Source: Diadema setosum (lineage: Eukaryota; Echinodermata; Echinoidea; Diadematoida; Diadematidae). Taken from it: 64,000 bases of DNA. Location of the stretch: assembly GCA_033980235.1 (NCBI GenBank), contig CM067075.1, positions 12,436,292-12,500,291 of the forward strand, in the 5' to 3' direction. How positions within the stretch are numbered: the stretch's first letter is position 1; each line of letters begins with the position of its first letter. Positions 10,742 to 22,739 of the stretch are shown one piece after another. The position numbers and the translations under genes are program-made. The notes under the pieces are model-generated. The model saw only the letters and a program-made list of their open reading frames with translations. It ran no database searches and had not been told where the DNA came from.

Positions 10742-11998
10742 TCAGGACAATAAGCACATCTGTGTCATTTTGTCCCATCCGTGGGAAATACGCGTACTTC
10801 TATCTTTACCACGGGACAAAGCGTCTGCAATGACATTGTCTTTTCCGCGTACGTGCTGTATCACAAGGTTGTACTCCTGTAGCACTAGCGCCCATCTGGT
10901 TAGGCGTCCATTTTTGTTCCTCATTCGCGACAGGAACACAAGCGGATTGAGGTCTGTGTACACCAGCACTGGATACTTTGTAGTGTTCAGGTACACGTCA
11001 AAATGACGAAGAGCCATGACGAGCGCTAACGTCTCCTTCTCGACAGTGCAGTACCGTCGCTGATGTTTGTTGAATTTTCTGGACATGTTCGCGACGGGAT
11101 GGTCAACTCCGTTGTCGTCCTTTTGCATCAGGGCTCCTCCTCCTCCTGTGTCACTCGCGTCCACCATAAGAATGAACTGCTTGTCGAAGTTCGGCGCTGC
11201 AAGAACCGGAGAACTCGCTAGCATTGCCTTCAGTCGGTTGAAAGCAACTTGACAGTCATCTGACCAGTCGAACTGCGAGTCTTTCCGCAACATGTTGGTG
11301 AGCGGTGTTGCAGCATCAGCGAAATTATGGCAGAACTCCCGATAATAGCCAGTCATGCCCAGAAATCGTCTCAGCTCTCGCTTACTCTGTGGGCGGGGAA
11401 AGTTCAGGATCGTCTCCACCTTTGCTTCAACAGGCTTGACGGAACCATGTCCCACAATATGACCCAGGAACACGACTTTTGCTCGGGCAAACTCACATTT
11501 CCTCAAGTTCACCGTAAGGTTGGCACTGGTCAAGCGGTCAAACAGTCCTCTGACTCTCAGAAGGTGGTCCTCCCATGTATGGCTGTACACTATGATGTCG
11601 TCGAGATACGCCTCGCATCCCACCAAGCCAGACGTGACGGTGTTGATGAGTCTCTGGAATGTAGCGGGCGCGTTCTTCATCCCGAACGGCATAACTTTGT
11701 ATTGGAAGAATCCGCCAGGAGTCACGAATGCAGACAGTTCTTTCGCTCTTTCACTGAGGGGAACCTGCCAGTACCCCTTCAAAATGTCAAACTTACTGAC
11801 GTATTTGGCATTCCCTACGCGATCAATACAATCATCGATGCGGGGCAAAGGGTACGAGTCTGACTTTGTTTTCGAATTGAGCAACCTGTAATCCGTACAG
11901 AAACGCAAAGAACCATCCTGCTTTGGAACCAACACACAGGGAGAACTCCATCCACTCTTACTGGGCTCAATAAGGTCATGTTCAAGCATATATTGAAC
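10742..11998 (-). pseudogene. pol: Reverse transcriptase - RNase H segment of retroelement pol
   Basis: An open frame of about 415 residues. RT motifs are visible: SGWSSPCVLVPKQDG near residue 12, a catalytic aspartate in KFDILKGYWQV (residue 68), and the YLDD box at 128-131. The connection is followed by RNase H of the gypsy type. Its acidic residues lie in LMVDASDTGGG (D277), VEKETLAL (E319), VYTDLNPL (D346) and VIADALSR (D389). The protein ends about 25 residues after the RNase H, and no integrase follows. Upstream the frame is the same as the preceding segment but is cut by a single TAA at 11999-12001, so it is the C-terminal part of a broken polyprotein. It would copy retroelement RNA into DNA in cytoplasmic particles. 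Confidence 0.93.
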
Positions 11999-12712
11999 TT
12001 AATTCCTCAGAACATCCATTTTCAATGGATTCACACGATATGGGTGTTGCTTGACAGGGGAGGAGTCCCCCACATCAACATCATGCACCACCACACTAGT
12101 ACGACCTGGTACATCACTGAAGAGGTGTTCATACTCATGGACTACATCCATCACCTGAGCTCTCTCTACTCCTGGAAGATGAGATAATGTGTCAGATAGA
12201 TTTGCTAACACCTCAGAATTCTTCAACATCAACTGCGGAATTTCAACATCATCACTCTCACTGGCTTCACCATCCACTTCACAACCGATTCCAACTGTGG
12301 CAACAGGCTTTTCTTTAGCCTCTTCTACATTTTCAACATACTCCTTTAGCATGTTGACATGACAGAGTCTTCTCCTCTTCCTCCTATCAGGTGTCAGGAT
12401 GATGTAATTGACATCACTCACCCTTTTCTCAACCACACTCTGACGAGAAATCTCTGACATTTGACCATGGTCCATGTGTGCATCATCACTGCTGCTAGAC
12501 TCTTCAAGTCTAGAGAAGAAAGTATCAGCCAAGATATCCTCTTGCTCCTCTTTCTCCAGTTCACGAGCCATTGACCTGGTAACAGCACATGAGGGAAACA
12601 CATCAGGCATATCCTGAACCAATTTCTCTGTGGCTTCGTCAACCGCAGGTGTCTTACTTGGGAGAAAGTGAGGCAAAAAAAGCTTCTCTCCAGCGATATC
12701 ATTGCCGAGCAA
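11999..12712 (-). pseudogene. pol: Pol linker with integrase C-terminal remnant
   Basis: Frame of about 237 residues between protease and RT. Near the start LGNDIAGEKL is the post-protease segment typical of this group, followed by DVFPSCAVTRSMAR. At residues 98-125 there is a sharp change to VNYIILTPDRRKRRRLCHVN, which resembles the GPY/F-type end of an integrase. The H2C2 zinc finger and the catalytic DDE core that should precede it are absent, which fits an internal deletion near 12421-12440. The last residues run into RT, interrupted by the stop at 11999-12001. The first codons are out of frame with the protease segment by one base (near 12716). Confidence 0.8.
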
Positions 12713-13350
12713 TATTAAAAGGTGACACCTTCGACTGGCAATGTAGGCAAAATACCTACTACAACTGAGCCACTGACAAGATCGCTCTTCAATTCAATAT
12801 TATGAAACACTTCTGAATCCACAGAAGATTCAACTGAAAATGGCAATGTATTTGCACACAGGAGACTCTGTGATGCTCCTGTATCCCTCAAAATGTGAAC
12901 CTGAACCTGCTCACTATCAGGCGTCAAACTAACATACCCTGAAGATATGAAAGGTTTGTAATTCTCTGCCACCAGTTCAAACGATGGCAGATGCTCTGTG
13001 CGAGTGATAGCTAAAGCATCTGGCAATGCTTTGGGGTTGTTAATCCCCTCTTTTTCTCGCTTTTTCTTCAACTTCCAGCAAGCTGACATCACATGTCCTT
13101 CCTTCTTGCAATAGAAGCAATCCTTGTTCGGCTTTTGATCAAGATCGGGCTTGGGAATGCTTGGAGCAACAGCTCCTCTTCTTGGCACACCCTTGCCTCC
13201 TTTCTTGCTTGAAGAAAGTTTGAAAGTACCCTTGTGGGTAAGCACATACTCATCAAGGAGGACAGCAGCTCTCCTGGCACCATTCACTTCCCTTTCCTTC
13301 AGGTACTGCCGCTGATCTGGCTGAACACACCTCTTCACCTCCTCTAACAA
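12713..13350 (-). pseudogene. gag-pro: Gag C-terminus, zinc knuckle and aspartic protease
   Basis: This segment holds the end of the SCAN-like capsid domain (EEVKRC ... AAVLLDEYVLTHK), a basic linker, and a CCHC knuckle CFYCKKEGHVMSAC (C-x2-C-x4-H-x4-C, around 13080-13120). A retroviral-type aspartic protease follows, with the active site RDTGAS at about 12872-12890. The frame ends in TAA at 12715-12717, immediately where one missing T in a T-run would continue it into the next segment. The open frame can be extended upstream to 13473, but those first 41 residues come from the inserted DNA element and not from gag. Confidence 0.88.
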
Positions 13351-13352
13351 TA

Positions 13353-14130
13353 GGGAGTTTTCGATTGGGTGAACGAGAAGGACGTGCCGCCGAGCGCAAC
13401 CGTACGTCAAGGCGTCACGTCTGTACGTTGACCCGCTGCTAAAACACATTTCGATTTCGGGCGCCGGCGTCACGTCTCGTGGCGTGTGCAGGAGGCAACC
13501 AGGCCCAGTGCCTTGCGTGCATATAAGCGGAATTTGTGACTCGTTTCTGTACTTGTAATATTTATTTTGTCTTTGACTAGATGCGTATCCTGGGAGGAAT
13601 TATGTGGATTTTAAAACATGATGCATGGTAAGACTACTAGGCAAATGCACTGCTGCACTAGCTAGGCCAAAAGCACCAAAATCTGTTTGCGTACAGCATT
13701 ACGTGTAAATGGATGTGTGGGACTACGGTAGGCAGTTGCAAAGTGCGAAACAGTGAAAACGGGCAAATAAAGTAGGTACCAGAGGCTGTAGCTTGTATGT
13801 CAGCGCTGCTGCTGTGACGTATCAAGATCATAAGCTTTCATGTAATTAGAATATAAATATTCTCTCGAAAGAAAAAGGAAAACAGGTGAACTGAGCACGG
13901 ATTTCCCGAGAGTCATCGTGCTCTTTCGCACGATACCCGAGAGGATTCTGACGTCATAGCAAGGGTGGGTTGAGCGCGGCGCAACCGATTTGGGTGGACG
14001 GTGATAACCGGGGTTAACGCGTTCGAAATTTGTGCGATGAGCCGAGGGTCGACGCTCGCGCATGCGCAGTACGTAAAAACTACGTCATAACAGGGTGACG
14101 CCTGGCTCAACGTGCAAATCGAAAAGTCCC
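13353..14130. mobile_element. DNA element inserted in gag, TA target duplication
   Basis: A 778-bp insertion with short TIRs GGGAGTTTTCGATT and, inverted, GGGACTTTTCGATT, flanked by TA at 13351-13352 and 14131-14132. Removing it with one TA restores the gag reading frame exactly across the break, so the boundaries are firm. The interior is GC-richer and contains GCGCATGCGCAG near 14056. No transposase is seen. The ends resemble the 147-bp palindrome at 29745-29891 (GGGAGCTTTAGATT). Confidence 0.88.
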
Positions 14131-14910
14131 TATTACCAACTCTTTCAGTTTGTGGAAATCATCAACACCAGACGACCTTAACCAGTGTTCAAAATGGGTC
14201 TGCTTGTGTTGCACAAAATCAACAAATGTCTGATCATCCCTTCTCCTATAATTCCGAAACAGTTGCCTGTGGGCTTCCGGCACCAACTCGTACGCCCTTA
14301 ACACGGAACTCTTCAAATTCTCATAATCAGAACACTCTTGGATAGTGAGAGACGCATAGACCTCTTGGGCCTTCCCTACCAGCGAGCTCTGTATCAATGT
14401 CGGCAACACTTCCTTGGGCCATTCTAAACTCACAGCCACTTTTTCAAAGTGCTGGAAATACTCTTCTACCCGGTCTTCACGAAATTTCGGCACCAATTGA
14501 GATTGCCTTAATGCATCAAATTTTGATGACTTTGCTGAACTGCCGGAAGAAGGTTCATTCGATTTTGCATCGATTGACTTGATTTCGAGTTCTATTTTCT
14601 TTGCCTCGACTTCCAGCTGCTTCATCCGAAGCTGGATCTCAATTTTCTTCAATTCACTTTCTGCAGGGGTTACCAAAGGTGTGATAATTTCACCATCATC
14701 TGTCCCTGCTTCATCCTCTGACAAAGAGGCAGGCCAAATACCAGTATTGGTAAAAAACTCCGAAATTGTGTCCTTGATCTCTGCTTTTCGATCCGATGTT
14801 TTGATCGGGATTTCTAAAATTCGAGCAACTTCCACCAGTTCTGCCTTCCTCAGGTTATTAAAACCTTCCTGAGTAGGTTCATCAACAAAGCTCTGCACGA
14901 CATCAGCCAT
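14131..14910 (-). pseudogene. gag: Gag N-terminal region with SAP-like and SCAN-like parts
   Basis: About 260 residues from ATG at 14910. Residues about 18-52 (LRKAELVEVARIL ... AEIKDTI) resemble a SAP-like helix pair. Residues 84-115 form a charged coiled coil (KKIEIQLRMKQLEVEAKK). From about 120 there is a retrotransposon capsid region, and from 209 (LVPEAHRQLFRNYRRRDDQT) it matches the pattern of the gag domain from which vertebrate SCAN domains derive. The domain is split after residue 260 by the TA-flanked element at 13353-14130 and continues at 13350. The product would form the retroelement particle. It is cut and therefore not functional. Confidence 0.88.
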
Positions 14911-15429
14911 TGTGGGAATATCAAAATCAAAACTTGCAAGAAGTCACAAATCCTCACAAAACTACAAAGCCTTAACAAAAGAAATGCACTGCATATGAGT
15001 ACACATGTACGCATGAACCCAGTCACACGCGCAGAACAGGCAAAAATTTTCTACAATAGCAGAAAACATCAAAATCCCTAAGCCTTCGAATCAGGCATAC
15101 AATCAGAACACCACGGCATCACATTAGCATGTGATCTAAGGACATAGAATGAGTATACACACTCACTACAAACGACCACATAGCACGATTGTGCAAACCA
15201 AGGAAAATATATCAAAGCCTTTAACCGAGGCTAATCTTCCAGAAAATTCGGCGTGACCCGTAGCCAATGTGTACGCAAGCCCCCACACATACACATCCAG
15301 CATACGCACACTCAGAAACTGCACTAGCCCTACACACGACGCGCTAGACCGACCGTCTGCGACTACAAAACACGTGCGAGCCCAATGCGCAATACCCACG
15401 CTATGCACTATATGTACGCACACAACTGA
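14911..15429 (-). other. Retroelement leader region, non-coding
   Basis: Upstream of the gag start on the minus strand. AT-rich, with several short frames that lack domains. It should contain the 5' untranslated leader and perhaps LTR sequence, but I could not place LTR ends or a primer-binding site. Confidence 0.4.
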
Positions 15430-16010
15430 ACGTGAGAATCCTCACCCAAATCGGTCTACACAAGACCTTCATGCAAAAACGACAAACGTTCAAAACGTGA
15501 GAATCCTCGCCAAAATCTGCACTAGGCCTTCACACAAAATGTAGCCTATACAACTACTAACACAGTCAATGACTGCCAAAGCCTACGCAGCATAAATGTT
15601 ATACACAACGTGCACAACCAAACGTGAGAATCCTCACCAAAATCTGCACTAGGCCTTCACACAAAATGTAGTCTAAAAACTACAAACGCAGTCAATGACT
15701 GCCAAAGCCTACGCAGCATAAATGTTATACACAATATATGTGCACAACCAAACGTGAAAATCTTCACCAAAACGCATGTGGCCTGTCAAAACCAACATGC
15801 AAACAATGCAGGCCCAATACATAAGCCTGTCATCGACGCTATACACTTGTCTACATACTAAAAACAAACGTGTACAGCCAAACGTGAGAATCCTTAAAAC
15901 GCATGAGGCCTAACAGAACCTACATGCAAGCAAGTATATAGGCCCGATACGACATGAGCCTATACACCATCGACGCTATGCACTACGTACTTACAGCACA
16001 CGTTTACAAC
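15430..16010. repeat. Tandem repeat, about 130-bp unit with GTGAGAATCCTCAC hairpin
   Basis: Units begin with ACGTGAGAATCCTCACC-type sequence at 15430, 15495, 15622, 15752 and 15882, giving spacings of 65, 127, 130 and 130. Each start can form a small hairpin (GTGAG-aatc-CTCAC). The two central units are close copies; the outer ones are more diverged. A single related segment, CGTGAGAATCCTCACCACAA, lies at about 25642. The position upstream of the minus-strand gag suggests LTR or leader sequence, but this is inference. Confidence 0.8.
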
Positions 16011-16023
16011 TAACGGCAGCAGC

Positions 16024-19000
16024 GACCCTGTAGAGCCCACTAATGTCAAAATCGACCACTAATGTCAAAACAACCACTAATGTCATAACACGTCGACGAC
16101 AAATGTCATAACAACCACTAATGTCATAACACGTCGACGACAAATGTCATAACAACCACTAATGTCATAACACGTCGACGACAAATGTCATAATGACCAC
16201 TAATGTCATAACACGTCGACGACAAATGTCAAAATCGGATTAACCACTAATGTCATAACACGTCGACGACAAATGTCAAAATCGGATTAACCTCTAATGT
16301 CATAACACATCGACGACAAAATAATGTCAAAATTTCCAAATTTTACTGCAAATGTCATAACGCGTCACAGGGGCATATCCAGGAATTCCGTCAAGGGGAG
16401 GCGCCTTTACAAAATCAAAGGCTGGCGAGACCCCTCCCCCTTTTTCTTATTTTTATTTCTGTTAACAAAATATAGAGAGAGGGCACCAGAGGGGAATGCA
16501 CCCCCTCTCGATCCGCGATTGCGTCAAACGCAAATGTCAAAATTGGGTTAATCACAAATGTCATAACACGTCGACCACAAATGTCATAACGCGTCACAGG
16601 GGGATCCAGGAATTCCTTAAAGGGGAGGTGCCTTTACAAACTCAAAGGCCAGCAAAACCCCTCCCCTTTCTTTTTCTTTTTTTTCTTTCTTTTGTTTTAA
16701 CAAAAACAGAGACGAGGAGGGGCCGCAGCGCCCCCTCTAGATCCGCCACTGCGTCAACCACAAGTCAATGTCAAAACCCATCATTTGCATTACAGAGACG
16801 GATCCAGGAATTCCGTAAAGGGAGGCGCCTTTACAAAGTCAAAGGCTTCCACACCCCCTCCCCATTTTTTTTCTTTTCATTTATGTTGTTAAAAAAAAAA
16901 TAGAGGGGGGGGGGGACACAATAAGGGGATGCGTGCCCTCTCTATCTATGATTGCGTTAACCACAAAATGTCAAAACTCATTGCTTGCATTACTGGGGCG
17001 GATCCAAGAATTCCGTAAAGGGGAGGCGCCTTTACAAAATTAAAGCTGCCGTACCCCCTTCCTATTTTCCCCTTTTTAGTTTTATTGTTTTAGCTGAAAG
17101 AGATAGAGAGAGAGAAGGGGGGGGGGGGGGAACCAGAGAGGATGCGCCCCCTTCTCGATCCGCGATTGCGTCAACCACAAATGTCAAAACTCATTGCTTG
17201 TAATACAGGGGCGGATCCAGGAATTGCGTAAAGGGGTGGGGGGCATCTTTACATAATTAAAGCCTGGCGCATCCCCCCATCTTTTTTTTTTTAATTTATG
17301 TTGTTTTGAAGGGGATAAAAAGAGAGGGGGCACCTGAGGGGGATGCGCCCGTCTCGATCCGCGATCACGTCAACCACAAATGTCAAAACTCATTGCTTCC
17401 ATTACAGAGGCGGATCCAGGATTTCCGTAAAGGGGAGGCGTCTTTACAAAATTAAAGCTGCCGCACCCCACCCCCATATTTCCCCTTTTTAGTTTTATTG
17501 TTTTAACTAAAGTGAGAGAGAGAGGGGGGGGGGGGCACAAGAGGGGGATGCGCGCCCCCTTCTCGATCCGCGACTGTGTAAACCACAAATGTCAAAACTC
17601 ATTGCTTGTAATACAGGGGCGGATCCAGGAATTGCGTAAAGGGGGGGGGGGGGGCACCTTGACTAAAGCCTGGCGCATCCCCCATCTTTTTGTTATTATT
17701 TATGTTGTTTTGAAGATTTTTTTTCTTTGTATTTATGATGTTTTTTTTAAGGGGGATGCGCCGTCTCGATCCGCGGTTGCGTCAACCACAAAATGTCAAA
17801 ACTCATTGCTTGCATTACTGGGGCGGATCCAGGAATTCCGTAAAGGGGAGGCGCCTTTACAAAATTAAAGCTGCCGTACCCCCTTCCCATTTTCCCCTTT
17901 TTAGTTTTATTGTTTTAGCTGAAAGAGATAGAGAGAGAAGGGGGGGGGGGCACCAGAGAGGATGCGCCCCCTTCTCGATCCGCGATTGCGTCAACCACAA
18001 ATGTCAAAACTCATTGCTTGTAATACAGGGGCGGATCCAGGAATTGCGTAAAGGGGGGGGGGGGGCACCTTGACTAAAGCCTGGCGCATCCCCCATCTTT
18101 TTGTTATTATTTATGTTGTTTTGAAGATTTTTTTTTCTTTTTATTTATGTTGTTTTTTTAAGGGGGATGCGCCGTCTCGATCCGCGGTTGCGTCAACCAC
18201 AAAATGTCAAAACTCATTGCTTGCATTACAGGGGCGGATCCAGGAATTCCGTAAAGGGGAGGCGCCTTTACAAAATTAGAACCTGCCGCATCCCCTATTT
18301 TTTTTTTCATTTCATTTGTGTTGTTTTTACAACAATAACAACAACAACAAAATAACTGCCGCACCCCTATTTTTTTTCTTTTTATTTCTGTTGTTTTAAC
18401 AACAAAAACAAACAGATAGAAATGGGGCACCAGAGAGGTATGAGTCCCCTCTCGATCCGCGATTGCGTCAACCACAAAAATGTCAAAACTCATTGCTTGC
18501 ATTACAGGGGCGGGTCCAGGTATTCCGCAAAGACGTCTTTTCAAAATGAAAGGCTGGCGTAACCCCCACAACTTATTTATTTCTGTTTATTTTTACGGAA
18601 ATCCTGGACCCGCCGCCGCGGCCCCTGTAATGCAAGCAATGAGTTTTGACATTTGTCGTTGACGCAATCGCGTATCGAGAGGGAGAGCATCCCCCTCTGG
18701 TGCCCCCTATCTATTTTTTGTTGTTGTTACAGCAACAGAAATGAAATGAAAAACAAAATAGGGGGGAGCGGCATGTTTTAATTTTGTAAAGGCGCCTCCC
18801 CTTTATGGAATTCCTGGATCCGCCCCTGTAGTGCAAGCAATGAGTTTTGACTTTTTGGTTGAGGCAATGGGGGATCGACACGGGCGCATCCCCCTCTGGT
18901 GCCCCCCCCCCTCTTTTTTTTTCTTCAAAACAACATAAATAATAACAAAAAGATGGGGGATGCGCCAGGCTTTTATTATGTAAAGGTGCCCCCATCCCCC

Positions 19001-19935
19001 CCCCTTACGTAATTCCTGGATCCGCCCATGTTTTACAAGCAATGAGTTTTGACATTTGTGGTTGACGCAATCGCGGATCGAGAAGGGGGCGCATCCTCTC
19101 TGGTGCCCCCCCCCTTTTCTCTCTATTTCAGTTAAAACAATAAAACTAAAAAGGGGAAAATGAGGAGGGGGTGCGGCAGCTTTAATTTTGTAAAGGCGCC
19201 TCCCCTTTACGGAATTCCTGGATCCAGGAATTATGACATTTGTGGTTGAGGCAATCATGGATCGTGAGGGGGCGCATCCCTCTCATGTGCCCCCTTTCTT
19301 TAAAAAAACAACAACAACCCAACATAAATAAAAAGAAAATTTGAAATCTTCAAAACAAAATAAATAATAACAAAAAGATGGGGGGGGGGGAATGCGCCAG
19401 GCTTTAGTAAAGGTGCCCCCCCCCCCCCCGCCCCTTTACGTAATTCCTGGATCCGCCCCTGTATTACAAACAGTGAGTTTTGACATTTGTGGTTTGCGCA
19501 ATCGCGGATCGAGAAGGGGGCGCATCCCCCTCTGGTGCCCCCCTCTCTCTCTCTCTTTACTTAAAACAATAGAACTAAAAAGGGGAAGTATGGGGGTGGG
19601 GTGCGGCAGCTTTAATTTTGTAAAGGCGCCTCCCCTTTACGGAATTCCTGGATCCGCCCTGTAAAGCAAGCAATTAGTTTTGACATTTGTGGTTAACGCA
19701 ATCGCGGATCGAGACGGGCGCATCCCCCTCTGGTGCTCCCACTCTTTATTTTCTTCAAAACAAAATAAATAATGACAAAAAGATGGGGGATGCGCCAGGC
19801 TTTAATTATGTAAAGGTCCCCCCCCCCCTTCACGTAATTCCTGGATCCGCCCCTGTATTACAAGCAATGAGTTTTTACATTTGTGGTTGACGCAATCGCG
19901 GATCAAAAAGGGGGGGGGGGCATCCCCCTCTGGTA

Positions 19936-19966
<31 letters not shown>

Positions 19967-21002
19967 TTAGTTAAAACAATAACATTAAAAGGGAAAAATG
20001 GGGGGAGGGGTGCGGCAGCTTTGATTTTGTAAAAGCGCCTCCCCTATATGGAATTCCTGGATCCGGCCCTGTAATCCAAGCAATGAGTTTTGACATTTGT
20101 GGTCAACGCAATCATGGATGGAGAGGGCACGCATTCCTCTATGGTGCCCCCCTTCTATTTTTTTAACAACATAAATAAAAAGAAAAAAATGGGGAGGGAA
20201 TGTGGAAGCCTTTGACTTTGTAAAGGCTCCTTCCTTTTACGGAAGTCCTGGATCCGCCTCTGTAATACATGCAAATGATGGGTTTTGACATTAACTTGTG
20301 GTTGACGCAGTGGCGGATGTAGAGGGGGCGCGGCGGCCCCTCCCCGTCTCTGTTTTTCTTAAAACAAAAGAAAGAAAAAAGAAAAAGAAAAAGAAAGGGG
20401 AGGGGTTTCGCTGGCCTTTGAGTTTGTAAAGGCACTTCCCCTTTACGGAATTCCTGGATCCGCCCCTGTGACGCGTTTTGACATTTGTGTTCGACGTGTT
20501 ATGACATTTGTGATTAACCCAATTTTGACATTTGCGGTTGACGCAATCGGGGATCGAGAGGGGCGCTTCTCCCTCTGGTGCCCCCTGTCTATATTTTGTT
20601 AACGCAACAGAAATACTATGAAAATGGGGGGGGGGGAGGGTCTCGCCATCCTTTGATTTTGTAAAGGCGCCTCCGCTTTACAGAATTCCTGGATATGCCC
20701 CTGTGACGCGTTATGACATTTGCAGTAAAATTTGGAAATTTTGACATTTGTCGTCGACGTGTTATGACATTAGTGGTTAATCCGATTTTGACATTTGTCG
20801 TCGACGTGTTATGACATTAGTGGTTAATCCGATTTTGACATTTGTCGTCGACGTGTTATGATATTATTGGTCATTATGACATTTGTCGTCGACGTGTTAT
20901 GACATTAGTGGTTGTTATGACATTTGTCGTCGACGTGTTATGACATTAGTGGTTGTTTTGACATAAGTGGTCGATTTTGACATTAGTGGGCTCTACAGAC
21001 CC
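16024..21002. mobile_element. 5-kb fold-back element with GACCC target duplication
   Basis: The element spans 16029-20997, with identical termini TGTAGAGCCCACTAATGTC in inverted orientation and GACCC at 16024-16028 and 20998-21002. Arms of about 2.5 kb meet near 18540-18600. Each arm has a terminal array of about 40-bp units (ACACGTCGACGACAAATGTC type), then about 11 units of about 200 bp. Each of these carries GGGGCGGATCCAGGAATT at one end and a GATCCGCGATTGCG or GATCCGCCACTGCG segment at the other. Unit starts in the left arm are near 16372, 16600, 16799, 16995, 17208, 17406, 17615, 17820, 18030, 18233 and 18507. No protein is encoded; the frames are repeat shadows. Confidence 0.9.
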
Positions 21003-22739
21003 CATACGGACAAATACGTACCGTAGAGGGGTCGCACAGCAAACCTATACCTGTCACGGAAGCACCTGATATGGCTAAGCATTTACGTGACCAGAGACCA
21101 AAATAGAGGGTTTTATACTGAAATTAGTAGCCTTACTCTTAGATAAGATACTTACAATCACGGCAGGCGAAGTCGATTTACAATATGATCTGTTTTGAGA
21201 GCCCTGTGAAAGAGTTTATCCGAGGTTTTTATAGTCCTACCGCATTTCGTACTGTAGTACGACTTACACAGCGCATGCGCTAATATGGATAAAACGTAGC
21301 ACATACTGTAAAACGCAATGCATGCGTGTGGAAAAAAAAAAACGGACGGCTCGCTGAGAACTGAAATGAATATTCATGAGACGTAACAAATAGAATGCAT
21401 GCTGGGCGATGATTTACTATCGGGCCTACCGGCACTTATTTATTTCGTTTTTAAAGCACATTTCGAATGTGTGGTTCATTATTTATTTGCAATAAAGGAA
21501 GTGCACACTTAATGAACATCTGGAGATGTGAAGGATTAAGAAAATAACAGGTGATTTTCATGATAGAGGGTATGTTTTTTTGTTTTTTTTTTTTATTTTT
21601 TTCCCAGTCTGCAGAGGCAATGCCCCAGATGTCTCATCTATAGATCAAGTTTCCTTTCACACTGTACATTATAGTTTTAATGTTGTACATTCACAATGGG
21701 CTCCACTCACAAGCTCTGCTTCTTGGGGACTCATATTCATTTTTGCTTCATGTTTATTTTCTACTGTGATTTGAATTGAATACACTTCTGTTACATACAT
21801 GTTTTGTTTATTTCCAATAGTTGAGAATTGTTTGATTATTTATTGAGAGACCTTTTTTCCCCCAAAGACTTACTATCGTATGAGAGGAGATCCTTCCTGT
21901 CTATCTTTTTCTGTCAGGCTTGTCACTTTCTGTTTGATTGTGTGTATGTGTGTGTGTGTGTCCGCGTGCGTGTGTGTTTCATAATTATTGTGTGTAACAA
22001 GTTGGAAGAATTGGAAGCTAAATTTCTATGTACTGTGACATACAGATCAATAAAATTGACTCTTGAGTATTCATTCATTTTCATTCATTCATTCATTCAT
22101 TCATAGCAATTGGACAAGAAGTGTCTTCTGAAAATTTTTGAAATTTCAAATGTCATAACTTCCTTATTTTTTATCCGATTTTATCATTTTTGCACTGTTC
22201 TGCTGGATTTTTTTTTATCATTGTCGTGAAATTGATAAAATTTCAGATTGGCTTTCATCTTAAAGGCATAATGGATTGGTTAATGAAAAACTAGAAATTA
22301 ACCCTTTCAGATCCATCCACATGGTCATTGGGATTGTATTCCATTGCTCCCCATGTTTTTTTTTTTTTTTTTTTTTTTTTTGATGTTGTCTTGCTTGATC
22401 AATACCCTTTTAAGCCTTATACATAATTATACGTGTATGTACAATACTGCTGACATGCATGCCGGTATTCCCCAACGCGTTTACATCGTTCGTTTGCTTG
22501 CGATCGGCGGTCATGCCATCAGACAAGGAGTATGTATTTGTAGAGGCGCAAGCATTTCTGTGGTCATTTCACTTGCCTTTTTTTAACCCATGATCCGATC
22601 CCGGCTTTGCAGCAGCGTGGCAGATGACATGTTAGAACGAGTTTACTTGTGCAGATTTTTAGAAAAATTGAAAAAAAATTACAGCAGTATAAGATCTGAT
22701 TGCGTTTGTTTTCATTTCATTCCTTCAGAATGGTCTCAT
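21003..22739. other. Non-coding; possible LTR/promoter-like segment and microsatellites
   Basis: The first 450 bp contain AGCGCATGCGCT near 21277 and AATGAATATTCAT near 21366. These motifs recur at other element flanks, so this may be the continuation of the retroelement 5' region interrupted by the fold-back element. A TG-rich tract lies at 21940-21979, ATTC repeats at 22069-22104 and a T-tract at 22358-22381. No gene is seen. Confidence 0.45.

Larger units (their letters stand above)
10742..14910 (-). mobile_element. Decayed Gmr1-like gypsy (LTR-type) retroelement
   Basis: On the minus strand the order is gag (14910), zinc knuckle, aspartic protease, integrase C-terminal remnant, RT and RNase H (ending at 10742). 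An integrase remnant upstream of RT, together with a SCAN-like capsid, is the arrangement known for Gmr1-type gypsy elements. Four lesions are visible: a 778-bp DNA element in gag, a one-base frameshift near 12716, loss of the integrase core near 12421-12440, and an in-frame TAA at 11999-12001. No LTR pair, primer-binding site or polypurine tract could be assigned with confidence. It is non-functional as it stands. Confidence 0.92.

Noticed and set aside
16324..20435. Many frames of 60-150 residues in the 16-21 kb block
   Set aside because: All are reading-frame shadows of the tandem 200-bp units. They share RIQEFRKG-like words because the units share DNA.
16029..20997. Possible CRISPR-like or satellite array
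   Set aside because: Units are about 200 bp, inverted around a centre and flanked by a target duplication, and the host is eukaryotic. A fold-back mobile element fits better.
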